DNA from: Macrostomum hystrix
Lineage: Eukaryota > Platyhelminthes > Macrostomidae
Direction of reading: 5' to 3'
DNA: 64,000 nt
Assembly: GCA_950097015.1 (NCBI GenBank)
Contig: CATNEN010000011.1
Location: 620,001-684,000 of the forward strand
Shown here piece after piece: positions 42,501-55,039 of this stretch. The translations under genes and the position numbers were made by a program. The notes beneath the pieces were generated by a model that was not told where the DNA came from, did not search any database, and saw only the letters and a program-made list of their open reading frames with translations. Positions within the stretch are counted from its first letter, which is position 1. Every line of letters begins with the position of its first letter.

Positions 42501-45500
42501 GGCTTCTGAAAACTGAAGCCGCATTCGAATCGCACACCAAATACGTTCTGGCCATGCAGTTTTGTACCTCAAGAAATGACTAAAAATGACCAAAATCACG
42601 TTTTTGGGATTTAATTACCCACATCTTCGGTAAACAACAACCAATCAGTCTGGAACCAACATTGTCGTATAGGCGACACCCAAGAAAGTTGGTTGACATG
42701 TGTTGAAATGCAATTTAAGTCACGTGTCTGTGTCATAGAGGCGTCTAAAGTGCACCCTGTACTAAAAGTACTTTAAAAGTGCACTTTTATCAATCACAAA
42801 AGTACACCGTCAAAAAATTTCTCCACCATCCAGTAGGCCCATGTGTTGGGGTTATGACTTAGCAAGTCAAAGTTTAAAAACATGCACATTTTTTCAACCT
42901 CAAAAACCAGTTTTTTGACCCTTTGACCCAGAAGATGGATCAGCAAGAAAAAATCCATATCAAATCATTGTAGGCTTCTATAGCCCGCATCGACTGGATA
43001 GAGTCACTTGGCGACACCATAAAATGCCGAGAAAAGTGCCGAGAGACAAACTTTTGTCATGTCCAAAAATATCATGTTTTTGGTTGCCATGGCAACCAAA
43101 GCGCGTTGCCATGGCAACGCTTTTCACTTCAGTACATAGACCTGAGTGTTTTACATGTTTTGCAAAAAACCGCATCCAAATCGGTTCAACTGGACAAAAG
43201 CGGCAATCGTTAAAAGTTGAAAAACGTGCTTTCCTATCCCGACACGTTGGTTACGTCTTATCAAGATGAGATATCGCATCCGTAATGACCAAGAGAATGC
43301 CTCGCTAATGCTGGGCTTCCTCTTGGCCATTACTGGCTCACTCATCCCAACTAGTTGATTTCACCGCGAACTTTATTCTTTTCCTTATATGATGCCTTGT
43401 CAAACAGCTGGCTTCAGTAGCCTCAGTGTTTGCTTTTCTCCCTCACCCCATCTCTTTTCCAGTGTTCTCATTGTGGCTAGCTTTTCATCAGTTCAGTGGT
43501 TGCAGGATTATAGCAGTTCTCTTAGTGTGCTATAGTGTGCGCCCAACTTACATTATAAATCTCCCTTTAAATTCCGCTTAGAGAAGAGAAAAAGTGCACT
43601 TTTTTTATTTGAAATTCGAAATGCAACATGATTCTACTCTTAGTAGGCTTATTTGCGTATTATCAAATGTTGTGCGCGATATTTCGAGCGATAGCCAAAT
43701 TAAACTGTAAGTTGGCTCTGTGCTACGAGGTGTTATTAAAATGCTAAACTGGAGTGATTTTCGCTATTTTAGACTTGTCACGAAGCAAAAGTCATTTAAA
43801 CACTGATAACATTTATAAGTGTTATATTGTCGATTCTTGTCGAATAACCTTGAATTTTTGTCCTCAGAAAACTCATTTCTTAAGTGCTGTTTTCGATTGT
43901 CATGTCGATTGCTTATATATTTTGAAAAATACAGAATAAGAAAAAGAAAAAATTATAAATGATATACCCCCGTGGTCTCTACTGATAAGATTCTGAGATT
44001 GACATGTGTGCATAGCGTAGATGATATTGGATTTCCGCATTTCTAAAACACACCAAACCCACTGTCTAGCTATTCATGACACTTGCGACACGCAATCCTG
44101 TTATCTCTGTCCATTTTGAGGTCTTGTCTTTGAATTAAAACATTCTATACGACTTGGCGAAAAACTCGGCTTAGCTTGGCATGCAATTCTGTCGCTGTCC
44201 ATCTGTACAGAAGAAGGCGAATACCCTGCATATATGGAATCGAAGTTTGCTAGAAATCCCTATGTACGAGATGGAAGGCAGGCAGATCTATATCCTATGC
44301 CGGAAATTTTTTTGTTTTGTGTGTGCGTGGGTCCACTTTATTATTTAGCAGAATTGGGGTTGGGTAGGCGTTGGGGTAGACTTTTAGGGGTACTGTGCAC
44401 ATCTAAGGGTGGTGGAGTGATGCGGATGTAAGACGATTCGTGATTTTTTCGGCTTACAAATCCTAAGTCCCTCACTAAAGACAACCCAACAGTGTGGCTG
44501 CTGGCTATCCCCCATATTTTTTCCAAGAAGCACGCTTGTCTTTCTTTCCTCTGCGTTTCAGGTGGGCGAATTGCACCAGGCATGTGCATAGCACAGGTAT
44601 ATATATAAATATACATAAGGCTTTCAACTGGACTAGCCTAACGTTCATTTCTTTGAAGCTTACGAATCAGTTAGTTTTCCTAATCTTCCTAATTACGACC
44701 GATTATAGTGGTATAATAATAGCGATTGCTTCTGATTTTTGATCTTCAAAAACTAGCATAACTAGAAGATTAAATGCCTAAGAAGCAGGGCGATAAGACT
44801 GACTCAGTGAAGGCTGCGGTCACTGAGTCCTCTGTCTGTCCTCGTTGTTTAAAGACTAGACCACCAATGATTCCTAGTACGCACAACTTAGCCGCTTCAA
44901 AGCAGCAGCAGCAGCAGCAGCAGACCAAGGATCAAAGGCGTCAGTTAGTCAGACGATCTGAAAGCTTTACATCGCGTCTAACGTCATTTTTGTTGCCTGG
45001 TGTGAGTTGAGACCGTTAGAAGCTTTTGACTGGTCATGCATATATAATTTATTATAGTTTCATAATAGTTCTTTATTAATAATGATAATACAAATATTTG
45101 CGGCAGGGCTGTGGACACTGGCACATTATTTTTCGACACTAGACATCGCCAGCGGGAGGCAATTCTGCCCATTTTACTGACTTCTGAGCACACACGCACA
45201 CAGACATTGTACACAGACTCTCACTTATACAGATGCGTACATCTGCCCTGACTTTCTCATCGTCAGGCAGTGTACACTTGTGATTGAAGGCCTTGGAGGT
45301 TGGCCCTCAAGGGCGTAATTTGCACGACAAGCCCACAAGCCTTTTCTCACCAAATGAATGTGGCCTCGCCGCGGAATCGAGCTCAGGGACCTTGGTGCAC
45401 CCAATAGAATTTAACAACAGTAATGAATCAGTCTAGACGTACAGCCCAAAGATAAATGCGATGCAAATCAGTCCTGACACACTGCAACTAGTGAACAGCT

Positions 45501-48500
45501 CGTATCTCATTGCAGTGGATTATTCTAGTCAAATTTCCTTTTTTATATAGTCTGATACTGATCTAGGCATTGGCTGGCTTGTCGGAATAATAAAAACTGT
45601 ACTAATTAGTTGCTAAAACTATTATGGCATTGAAGTGTACTTCTTTAATAGTAAAAAGAGCACGATATTTTCTCCCCTCGGGAAAGACCGCAAGTGTATT
45701 TCAAATACCCACTGCCTGCTTCACGAAAGCTCCCGAAACAAGTCACAGATTTTCGTGAAAGTCCACCAAATAGATCAAACTTTCCGCGCTTCACGATCAA
45801 CTAACTTTTGAAGCCTACCGAGTCCCGACGTCAGCATCGTCGTGATATTCAGCGTTTCTTATCGAAAACCCTAGTGACAAGGACAACAAACATTTGCTCT
45901 CTAAAATACAATAATTAACAATAGAATCATATTGTCTGCTGCTTTTTGCCTCAAGACACCCCGACGAGAATGGTTGAAGTCTTGCTTCATCGGATAAAGT
46001 GGAAAAATTAGTCCGTGTTTTTGATTTTCAAAGCGATTGGTTGAATATTTTAGGAGATACAGAAAACTAAATGGGTTTGTGAAATACCCCCCGTGGTCTC
46101 TCTATCGTCAATAGTAGATTGTACCAATTTGTCATATCCGATTTCAGTGTAAGCCATCCACGCTCCTGTCCGAATGAGCACTACTTACTCGTACGCGTAT
46201 AGTTCACGCTATATATGCTTCCTAGAGTGAGTTTATTTATTTCGACTCCACTTGGAAGCTGACAATTTGGACTAGGGGCTTATGCAATTTTCTCCACGAA
46301 AAATTTCGTGACGAAACGCATGCAGAAATTATTCATTTTTTCTATCCTTACCAACGTTCTCGTCTGACTATTTTACTACGAGCGTAAGTTTTTCTCATTT
46401 GCTATTCTCTCCCCTTTCAATCTTCCCATCCCTGTCTCCTTTTTAATCTTCCCTATTCTTTTCTCCCTATTTAATCTCCCGAATATTTTTCTCACTGTTC
46501 AATCTTCCCCATCCCTTTTTCCTATTCGCATTTCCCCATTCCTTACATGCTTTCTCTTCTTGATTGATGTAGGCTTTACTGCGAAAGTTTCATATTTTTT
46601 TCGATTTATCAAGTCAGCAAAAGCTTCGTTAAATAGTCGAGTTATGTTTTTCTTCACTGTCGAAATCGGAATTAAAAATCGCATTCCCTTTCGTATATGT
46701 TTTACGATTCGCTTTTAATTTCCTGCTTTTTTAGGAAATAAGTTTCTTATAGTATTTTTTAAGCCGTATGATTTTCTCGTCAGTTTATCTCGCCAACGAG
46801 AGCCGACATTGTTTGGTATTCCACTGCACTTTCGCGCCTTAGTTGTATTATTTAGTCGTTAAATCTTAAGCCGCAGCAGCTTTTCTTCCCCGTTTCGCCC
46901 CGCCTAATATCTCATATCCCTGCCCTTCTAGAGGAAAATCCCCATAAATAGGCTTATATGCGAAGTAGTCAGACAAATATGACTATGTTACGAGGCTGGG
47001 CTCCGAAGCAGTTCACTTTATTTGTTGCTTCTGGATGAATTTGTTGCTGATTGCCGATATGTATCGAAAATGGAAATTATGTGTAAATTACACTTACATC
47101 CGTTAGTTTAGGATATGTATAGAAATCAGAACTTAGGTGTATGTTATAGTTGTGTGAATTAGTCGCCGATATGTATCGAAATGTAAAAATTATGGTGTAG
47201 AATATAGGCCTGTAATTGATTTGACGAGTTAATATGGTGTATATTTTAGTTGTATTAATCAGGTGCCGTTAGCGTTACGTATAAAAAACTCAAGTGTAGC
47301 TTCTATTGTTGCTTTGCTAAGTTGCCGATATGTATCGAAATTATTATACATCACTTGGTTCAAAGAAATCGAAGTGCAGCAATGATGGATTGCCGTTGAA
47401 TTGAAGAAGCGAATTCCCATCAGCGCCCTGTTTACTTGTAGAGTATCGATTTCATTCCGTGTTGGGTCGGGCATTTACTGGGCCCACATGTGTAGATAGA
47501 TTTGTCCAAGTGTAAGCGCTGTGCATTCACAGCAGCCTGCTATGACATATGCACAGTGGGCCCGGTTTATTAAGGTTTCTGGCCTATTTCCTTAATTTCG
47601 CTTCAATTTTCTCCCATTTACTGTTCCCCTCTAGCAGTCAGGCTCACCTCGCCTTCCTCTTCCGTCCCTTCGGTGGCCAACGGGAATAGGGGATATTAGA
47701 GTTTTATTTCATAGGATAGGTTGCCCTGGCGTTTCTGGCCAAACTGTAAACTGATGAGAAATGTGAAGGGCAAATATGGGATAAAAGCTATATATTCTCT
47801 TCCCAACCCCCTGGGAAAGGGGAATGCCTAGTCCGTTAGTCTCCTCTCTATCTTCTCCGTCTGTTTTCCTATTTCCTCTTCAAATTCGCCCGACATAAAG
47901 GAGCTTGTGGGGAGCTTAAGTCGATGAATAATTTGGATGTTAAAGTGAAACGGGCGGATGATGGACAGGTTTGGTAAGGATGTAAAAACCATGTCGTAAT
48001 TAATGACTCGGTGTTGATGCGCGCTCGTCTCTCGATTCCATCACCGCTCGACAGGGGTGGCAATTTTTGTGTGTTTTGCTTAAGCCGAGTTCATCATTGA
48101 ATAGAATTAATGCGTGTGTAGTAATTTTGTGGTGATTTTTTTTCTTCTCAGATTTTTTCTATGTACTTTTAATACGTCTAGAAATATTGGATAAAATAGT
48201 GAATATATTTAACTGATAAATTCGATGCAGTTGTATCAGTTTCTAGGAAACCAGGGCTTTTTGTGTGGAATCTGTGGCTTAAATTTTCTAAGAAATATGT
48301 TCATGTTTTGATCCCTTTAAAATAAGAACTCGTACTTTTAAATTCTCTTTAGGGAATTTAGGATAATTTAGCCTTTTTCTTGGAATCAGGAAACTAAATC
48401 ATTAATCTAACCCGACTAAGAACTCTTAGTTTCTCTTCTCTCTTCTAGAAGCAGCCGGGCAAGCAGTCCAGCCTGGCTGCCACTCTGCGCCGCGGCTTTC

Positions 48501-50055
48501 ATGCCGGTGCCGCAACCTCGTCGATGTCGCTGCAGTCAGGAGCCGGAGGTGTTGGCCGGGGTCGGCACTTCAGCGGCCAGCCGACAGCGACGGCGTCGAC
48601 TCTGGAGCGTTCGGCGTCGGTCCGGGGAGCCGGTCCCGCCGTGTTGATGGGCGGCGGCGGCGGCGGAGGCGGCTTTATCGGCGGCTCGACTGCGGCTGCC
48701 CTGCTGGACCCTCCCGATAGCGGGCCGATGCTCGATTTGACCCACATTGTGCCACCGCCTCCTCCGACCACACTCACTCACAGCATGGCTACCGGTGAGA
48801 GATACACAAAGAAATTCAGGAATCTGAGGATTGCTAGTTTAGGAATCTGAGGATTGCTAGTTCATGAGTCTGAGGATTGCTAGTTCAGGAATCTGAGGAT
48901 TGCTAGTTCAGGAATCTGAGGATTTCTAGTTCAGGAATCTGAGGATTTCTAGTTCAGGAGTCTGAGGATTGCTAGTTCAGGAGTCTGAGGATTGCTAGTT
49001 CAGGAATCTGAGGATTGCTAGTTCAGGAATCTGAGGATTGCTAGTTCAGGAATCTGAGGATTTCTAGTTCAGGAATCTGAGGATTTCTAGTTCAGGAATC
49101 TGAGGATTGCTAGTTCAGGAGTCTGAGGATTTCTAGTTCAGGAGTATGAGGATTGCTCCCTTTAATCCCTTATATTCAAATAAACAAGGCGGTTAATTTC
49201 CATACGGCAATGTACTTTTGCACGTATTCTTTCTAGCTAAAGAGAGGCCTATCCTGCTAAGCTCACGGTAAGCTGCGCAGCTCTTCAGCCTAATTGAGCA
49301 GCTTGGCTCGAGGCTGGCTGACGAGAAAATGCGACTTGAGCTGCTCACCTCCCAATTGTAAATCGAATTCCCAAGGTCTTCAGATTTGATTAGCGACTGC
49401 CGCGATTGGCCGCAGAGCAGTACGCTGCTCTCTGCTCTATCAGGAATTCCCTGATTTTAGTGCACGAAAATTACACGCAGGGTTAGCTACTTAAAGTAGT
49501 GTGTAAAAAGCAGAATTCGCGTCGTCTAAAGAAAAAAAACAATTTTCTTAGAATATTAGCCATAGAAGTTTCCTAGAAGCCCATTTAAGTTTCTTAGACA
49601 CAAAATTCTTGTTTTCTATTAAGCTTAATTAAAATTAAAATTCTCTCGGGTTTCTAAAAAAATAATTTGTTAATTGTTCCACCACGCAAAGTCATGTGCC
49701 ATTTCAGATCTCTCGTCATATTTCTACTGTTAAAGAGAATCTGTTCACGAATAATTGTTTTTTAGAAAATTCCAGCTGCTTCCCTACAGCTTGACTTCAT
49801 TTGCAACTAAATTTATGGTTCTCCAAATCGTTCTTTTCTGTCTGTCATTTCTCCAGGCGGCAGTCTTGGTCGACCTGGCAAGCTGACCCAGTTGTCGCAC
49901 AGCTTGCAGCATGTCGACGGTACAACAACAGTCACCAATGCTACAATGCCTATGACAGCGGATGTTCAAACCGCTGCTTTGGCATTGCAGCAGCAACAAC
50001 AATTGCAGCAACAGCAGCAGCAGTTACAATTGCAGCAGCAACAGTTGCAGCTAAT

Positions 50056-50087
<32 letters not shown>

Positions 50088-50816
50088 CAGCTAGCTCGTC
50101 ATGGGCGCCAACTAGCATGTCGACCAGTATTGTGAATTCAACGTCAGCTAATCAGGCCAGCGCAATGATAAATGCTAACCAGCATCAGCAGCGAATGGAT
50201 GATGAGCATAGGCTCATTGCAAGGTTTGTTCTTTTTTGTTAGCGCTCGTGTTGGTAACTCTTTAACTTGTAATAATTTTAACTATAAGCTTTTCGAGAAT
50301 AACTGGTGGAACTCCTTCTGAGGAACTTTACACAACCCGACTCCTCATTTTCCGTGGCAGGTACGCAGCCGCTCTTCAATTAAACGGCGGTGGCATTACA
50401 GGTCCTGCGGCGGCGGCGGCAGCGGCGGGCACGTCAGCTGACCTGGCGCAAGCTCGCGCCCAGGAGAGAAAAATTCGCGAATTAGAGCGTCAAAATGAGC
50501 GCATGTTGGCTGAAATTGAACAGCTGAAGCTGCAGTCAGCACAGCTGCGCGAACAGCAGAGCCACAGCCAGGATCAGCTGATCATCAATCAGAACAGCCT
50601 CCTAGGCGAGCTGCGGCATCTGCGCCAGCGCAAGGATCAGCTGGAGGATCGAATGGGCCGCCTGCAGGAGTCGCGCCGAGATCTGATGCAGCAGCTGGAG
50701 CAGCTGATGGCCAGACTGTCTATGGCCGACAACTATTATCGAGCGCAGTCGGCCGCTGCTGCTGCCGCAGCCGCTGCTTCGTCTCGTTCAGTGCCATCTG
50801 GCATACCGATGCTCAT

Positions 50817-50853
<37 letters not shown>

Positions 50854-51042
50854 TATGCTCAGCAGTATGCCCAGCATCATCAGCTAATTCATCCCTACCA
50901 TAGTTTGCAGTTCCACCCGCAGCAGCAGCAGCAGCAGCAAGATCCAGTCAGACACCTATTTCATGCAGCGGATGATGTTTCAACCGCAATTGGTGGTCTA
51001 GTGGAAGAGTTGCAACAATTGCAGTACTCTGCTGAGGACTGA
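39501..51042 (+). CDS. DTN: Dystrobrevin homologue
   Basis: Cytoplasmic scaffold of the dystrophin-associated complex; binds dystrophin and syntrophin at muscle and nerve membranes in other animals. Exons 39501-39546, 39623-40518, 48449-48794, 49857-50223 and 50361-51042 total 2337 nt (778 aa plus stop), all with GT-AG and matching phases. Exon 2 holds the EF-hand-like region (YRTAMKLRFIQRR, LCNGKPMDKLRYHF) and the ZZ zinc finger (CSVCGQ, FRYKCQQC, CQECFW) ending EYTSW, as in dystrobrevins. Exon 3 has the conserved linker LDLTHIVPPPP. Exons 4-5 hold DDEHRLIAR and a leucine coiled coil (LRHLRQRKDQLEDRMGRLQE, about 585-675), the dystrophin-pairing helices. Gln and Ala homopolymers from CAG/GCN runs are unusual additions. 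A possible cassette exon lies in the 7.9-kb intron. A polyadenylation signal AATAAA is at 51586-51591. Confidence 0.96.
40730..41185. repeat. 42-bp minisatellite, about 10 units
   Basis: The unit contains AATCCTAAGATAATCGATCC and AGATTAGCTATCCCAT. As 42 is a multiple of three it makes a long open frame on the minus strand, which is not a gene. In the large dystrobrevin intron. Confidence 0.95.
41190..44782. other. Dystrobrevin intron, old repeats
   Basis: No coding exon seen. About 41,500-42,250 contains a diverged tandem repetition about 530 bp apart (for example GACATGTCATTG... and GACATGCCATTC..., each followed by CATCTA/CCACA, GCRTCTATTGA and CCATTTT). Paired palindromes lie at 43082-43120. 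A hairpin TAATGACCAAGAG/CTCTTGGCCATTA lies at about 43282-43334. Confidence 0.55.
43082..43120. promoter_or_regulatory. Two perfect RFX X-box-like palindromes
   Basis: GTTGCCATGGCAAC occurs twice (43083-43096 and 43105-43118), 22 bp centre to centre, each extended by one or two more complementary bases. It matches the symmetric X-box bound by RFX transcription factors. Located in the dystrobrevin intron; function not shown. Confidence 0.5.
44783..45001 (+). CDS. Possible cassette exon of the dystrobrevin gene
   Basis: 219 nt (73 codons), open and in the frame set by the flanking exons. Exon 2 ends in phase 0 and exon 3 begins in phase 0, so inclusion would add 73 aa after EYTSW without a frameshift. 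It has a perfect GTGAGT donor. The acceptor AAATGCCTAAG is weak. It starts AAGCAGGGC, like the constitutive exon 3 (AAGCAGCCGGGC). It encodes CPRCLKTRP, a seven-Gln run and a basic tail RRSESFTSRLTSFLLPG. An independent ATG at 44774 also exists, so a chance frame cannot be excluded. Confidence 0.4.
45115..45405 (-). repeat. tRNA-derived SINE, family 1
   Basis: Shares GACTTTCTCATCGTCAGGCA, GGAGGTTGGCCCTCAAGGGC and GAATGTGGCCTCGCCGCGGA with the copy at 58775-59035. The tRNA head is truncated after the B-box. In the dystrobrevin intron. Confidence 0.75.
45410..48448. other. Dystrobrevin intron, remainder
   Basis: No exon seen. The phrase GCCGATATGTATCGAAA recurs at about 47055, 47165 and 47323 in a degenerate repeat. 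TACCCCCCGTGGTCTCT at about 46085 is also found, with small changes, at 43963 and 18925. Confidence 0.5.
48818..49158. repeat. 23-bp minisatellite
   Basis: About 15 units of AGGAATCTGAGGATTGCTAG-TTC with GAATC/GAGTC and TTGC/TTTC variants, immediately after the dystrobrevin exon 3 donor. Confidence 0.95.
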
Positions 51043-53888
51043 GTGCTGTCTGTGGGGACGCTTTTCTCATATTTTCCCTGCTCTAAGCAACAGAAATCAT
51101 TTCGGGTAAATTGAGTAGATCAGCTGTTAAATCCCATGAATCTTCAGTACATCAGCTGTTAAATCCCATGAATATTCAGTAGATCAGCTGTTAAATCCCA
51201 TGAATCTTCAGTAGATCAGCTGTTAAATCCCATGAATCTTCAGTAGATCAGCTGTTAAATCCCCTGAATCTTCAGTAGATCAGCTCATAAATCCCCTGAA
51301 TCTTCAGTAGATCAGCTGTTAAAGCCTAATACCCTGATATTGTTTTTATCTACGCATATCTGAATATTTTACGCAATCTTATTTTTACGTTTGTTAAATA
51401 AGGCGCCGCGTTTTTTATCTTTGCTCACTCAATCACCCAATATCTACCTTTGTTAACGATTCTATATTATTGATAAACTATTTTTCATTTAGCGCAAATT
51501 ATTAGTAAGCCTTTTAGGTTGTCTAATGCTCAGATACCGAATATTGCTTGCGACTGCCGTATACAATATCTCACTGCCATTACTCAATAAAATTTTTCCC
51601 CTCTCTTCCACCTAACTTTCTCACACCTCTTCCGCTAACTTTCTCACACCTCTTCCGCTAACTTTCTCACACCTCTTCCGCTAACTTTCTCACACCTCTT
51701 CCGCTAACTTTCTCACACCTCTTCCGCTAACTTTCTCACACCTCTTCCGCTAACTTTCTCACACCTCTTCCGCTAACTTTCTCACACCTCTTCCGCTAAC
51801 TTTCTCACACCTCTTCCGCTAACTTTCTCACACCTCTTCCGCTAACTTTCTCACACCTCTTCCGCTAACTTTCTCACACCTCTCCCCCTAACTTTCTCGC
51901 CCCCTCTCTTTAACTATCTTTCCTCCTGTTATCTTTCTTTCCACTCTTTCTCACCCAGTTTCTTAGACCTATTTAAACTGATCTATCCTGTCTTTCTACT
52001 GTGAAATCTCTTTATTTTTAAGACGCAACGGTTTTTTATTGTTGCTTAATTCATTTTTCTTTAATCCCAAAAGCAACGATATATATTTTCTCATACTAAA
52101 TTCTTGGTTCTAGGTTGTTAAAAGTCGCTATATTTTGAGTAGTTTTTGCAATTTTCACATACAAATCTAGCTTGTTGCTGCATAATAGGAAGCTAATTTT
52201 TAGCATATCATTGCGACTTTCTGTCGCAATTGAGTGCTTTGTTGTATTACTTCTACTGTAAGTAGTATTCGTGTAGATTTAGATTTTTTAATTTATTTTT
52301 TTTTACTTTCACTTCGAAAGTTATTTCTGTGTAACATCAAACATGTTGCACACATATTGTGTACGTCGTTTTAACTCTTATTAATTAATTATTATTTCTT
52401 ATTTCTACTCGTAGCTAGTCACTTACTATTTCTTGTCGTTAATAAAAAAATGTTTCTGAAACTGCTGCCATATTTTCCGCACTCAAACCTGCCCAGCTTA
52501 TTTCAAAGTAGATTTTTCCTGAGAGCACATTTCTATTTATAGATTAGCGTTTTTGCTTCTTTTCTACTAACCACAGCTTAGTATAAGTAGTCACTACACA
52601 TTTTAATTGATAGGCGTAGCAATTTTTTAGAATTTTGACCAGATATTATCTTATCGACTTGCAAAAACTGTTCATTTGTTTTCTTTGTTAACCGTAATCT
52701 GGCAACGAGTGTTAACCGTGTTTTGCATTTTCTGTCTTGTGTAAATTTAAGGTATATTTTACTATTGCGACTTAGTAAAATTATAACAAATTATTTGTGC
52801 AACTAAAAGTGCAGCTGAACTCAAGTTTGTGTATCATCTCTGTCTGCTTAATTATCATTCCTTTTTCTGGCTATAATTACTTTGCAAGTTATCGAAATTA
52901 GATTTATAAAAAAACGGATTATAACTAAATAAGTTATCACTTTGAGCTTAATATATATAATTGTGCAACGAATAATTGTTCACTTTTGTGTAAATTTGCT
53001 TTAAATTTTGTTTTATATTCAACAGTCAATTCTTTTCTTTGCTCTTGGTTATTTAGTCAATAAAGTATAGGGGTTGTGGGTCCGGGGTTGAAGGTCCGGG
53101 GTTCGATTCGCGACTGACTCCACTGGAACAACTTGTGTCTGCTAAAAAGCTTATTCCGTAGTCAGATATTCGATGGAAGCTAATTCCATGATAGTCAGAT
53201 ATTCGATGGAAGCTAATTCCATGATAGTCAGATATTCGTTAGATAGCTCGTATATTAGAGAATAATTTCTGCAAATCCTATTGTTGTGGACATTTGACAT
53301 TTTAGCGCAGAGAAAAAGAGACATTTGAGAGTAAAAACAATTCGTTTGAATGCAATATACAAAGCGAAGCGAAGCATCCACCTGTTAAAAATGCCACAAT
53401 TCTTCTTTCGCCTGCAATGGCGAGAGAGATTAAGCTTCGGGGTGAGGTTCGGTTGCCGCCAAGCCGCGCTTAGAGACGCAGCTAGCTATTCCCACAATTC
53501 GCCCTCCAGTCTGTTGCCAAGGGCTACCAGTCGAACGCAAACCTCAGCAGTATTTTAGCTTCTATCTCAGGGGGCAGGTTAGAACTCAAAGGTTTATACA
53601 AATTTCTTGCTTTTATTTTCTATTGAACTTCAACTATCTCTCTTTCTGTCTATCTGCTTGAGTAGGACTCATTGTCTCAGTAGCACTCAGCTTCTCAAGA
53701 AACTCTTCATCACAGCAGCTGTTCATAGTCAGCCAGCCAGTTGTACTCAAAATCTTCTCAATTTTCTATTCGGTGTCAAAGCTATTATATATAGCCAGTT
53801 AGACTAGAAGTGCAGAAGGCGTTAAACTCTGCCTGCGTAGTTGCTGCACAGGTTCATTCACCTGACAGGAGAGCTTCAACATCTTTGA
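51043..53888. other. Dystrobrevin 3' region and intergenic spacer
   Basis: Holds a 32-bp repeat at 51112-51325 (ATCAGCTGTTAAATCCC, about 7 units), a 23-bp repeat at 51618-51895 (CACACCTCTTCCGCTAACTT, about 12 units) and a 33-bp repeat at 53158-53240 (3 units). A candidate polyadenylation signal AATAAA lies at 51586-51591. A B-box-like GGGTTCGATTCGC lies at about 53098. No gene seen. Confidence 0.6.
51618..51895. repeat. 23-bp pyrimidine-rich minisatellite
   Basis: About 12 near-identical units of CACACCTCTTCCGCTAACTT-TCT; strong strand asymmetry (almost no G). Confidence 0.95.
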
Positions 53889-54981
53889 CTAAATGAACTC
53901 GGCAGCTGTCGACACCGCCGTTCGGCGGCCGAAGACTGCTGGAGCAGGAGCTTTTAAGACGAGCGGCGGCAGGTTGCTGAGGAGGTCAGAGCCACCAGGA
54001 CAGTTTTGAGATCGCTGTCTAACAGCTTTTAGAACCAGAGTAACAGTTTTGAGATCGCTGTCTAACAGCTTTTAGAACCAGTGCAACAATTTTGAGATCG
54101 CTGTCTAACAGCTTTTAGAACCAGAGTAACAGTTTTGAGATCGCTGTCTAACAGCTTTTAGAACCAGTGCAACAATTTTGAGATCGCTGTCTAACAGCTT
54201 TTAGAACCAGAGTAACAGTTTTGAGATCGCTGTCTAACAGCTTTTAGAACCAGTGCAACAATTTTGAGATCGCTGTCTAACAGCTTTTAGAACCAGAGTA
54301 GCAATTTTGAGATCGCTCTCTAACAGCTTTTAGAACCAGATTAACAGTTTTGAGACCGATGTCTAACAGCTTTTAGAACCACAGTAACAGTTTTGAGATC
54401 GCTGTATAACAGCTTTTAGAACCAGAGTAGCAATTTTGAGATCGCTCTCTAACAGCTTTTAGAACCAGAGTTACAGTTTTGAGACCGATGTCTAAAAGCT
54501 TTTAGAACCAGATTAACAGTTTTGAGACCGATGTCTAACAGCTTTTAGAACCAGAGTAACAGTTTTGAGATCGCTGCCTAACATATTTTAGAACCAAACC
54601 TTCTTACTAGGGAGCTATTGAACGCAGCAAATTATTTTTCCCAAACCTTTCTCTACCCTATGCTTAGATCCTAGCCATCTCAGTCAACTGAGTCAACAGA
54701 AAGATGAAAGAAAGCAGAAGTGCTCAAATTTCCACAGCTAACATCTAAGAGCAAAATTAAAGTTTGCCTAGACATTGTTTGTATATGACTCTGAGCTTAC
54801 TATGGTTATGAGTAATAAGTTATGCTATGCATGAGTCATATCTGATTGCTAATCAAGCATCGCCAATGGAATTCTCACCGCCAATTGCGAACCGGCAGGT
54901 CCGGCTCCCAGATGTCGCTCAGGTCAACCGCCGAGGACACCTGCTGGCCCCAGTACGTGCCCATCCGACGGGTGCCCAGCG
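53889..54981 (-). CDS. Last two exons of an unidentified gene
   Basis: I do not recognise this gene. Exon 54879-54981 (103 nt) has acceptor TTCATAG and donor GTGAGA. Exon 53889-53976 (88 nt) has acceptor GACCTCCTCAG and ends in TAG. The first exon ends two bases into a codon, and the next begins with the third base in frame, so the two read through: RRMGTYWGQQV, then IWEPDLPVRNWR, then LPPLVLKAPAP and a stop. Tryptophans and short proline motifs with no hydrophobic segment suggest a soluble protein. Earlier exons were not found; they would lie beyond 54990, perhaps past the large minisatellite. The intron is filled by a 43-bp repeat. The evidence is splice-phase agreement and codon-like composition, not homology. 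Confidence 0.5.
53997..54595. repeat. 43-bp minisatellite
   Basis: About 14 units of AACAGTTTTGAGATCGCTGT-CTAACAGCTTTTAGAACCAGAGT. Units alternate between AGAGTAACAG and AGTGCAACAA types (an 86-bp higher-order unit) in the first half. Confidence 0.95.
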
Positions 54982-55039
54982 CTATGAAGAGGAATATTGA
55001 GATTCAGGTAGGCTGAGGTCTGGGGGTAGACGGAGAGTT

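Noticed and set aside
43965-46100. Possible LTR pair marked by the CCCCCGTGGTCTCT motif
   Set aside because: Only about 15 bases match; no long direct repeat and no element genes lie between.
48499-48781. Antisense frames over dystrobrevin exon 3
   Set aside because: GC-rich shadow frames of a Gly/Ala-rich exon. The plus strand has conserved splice sites and family motifs.
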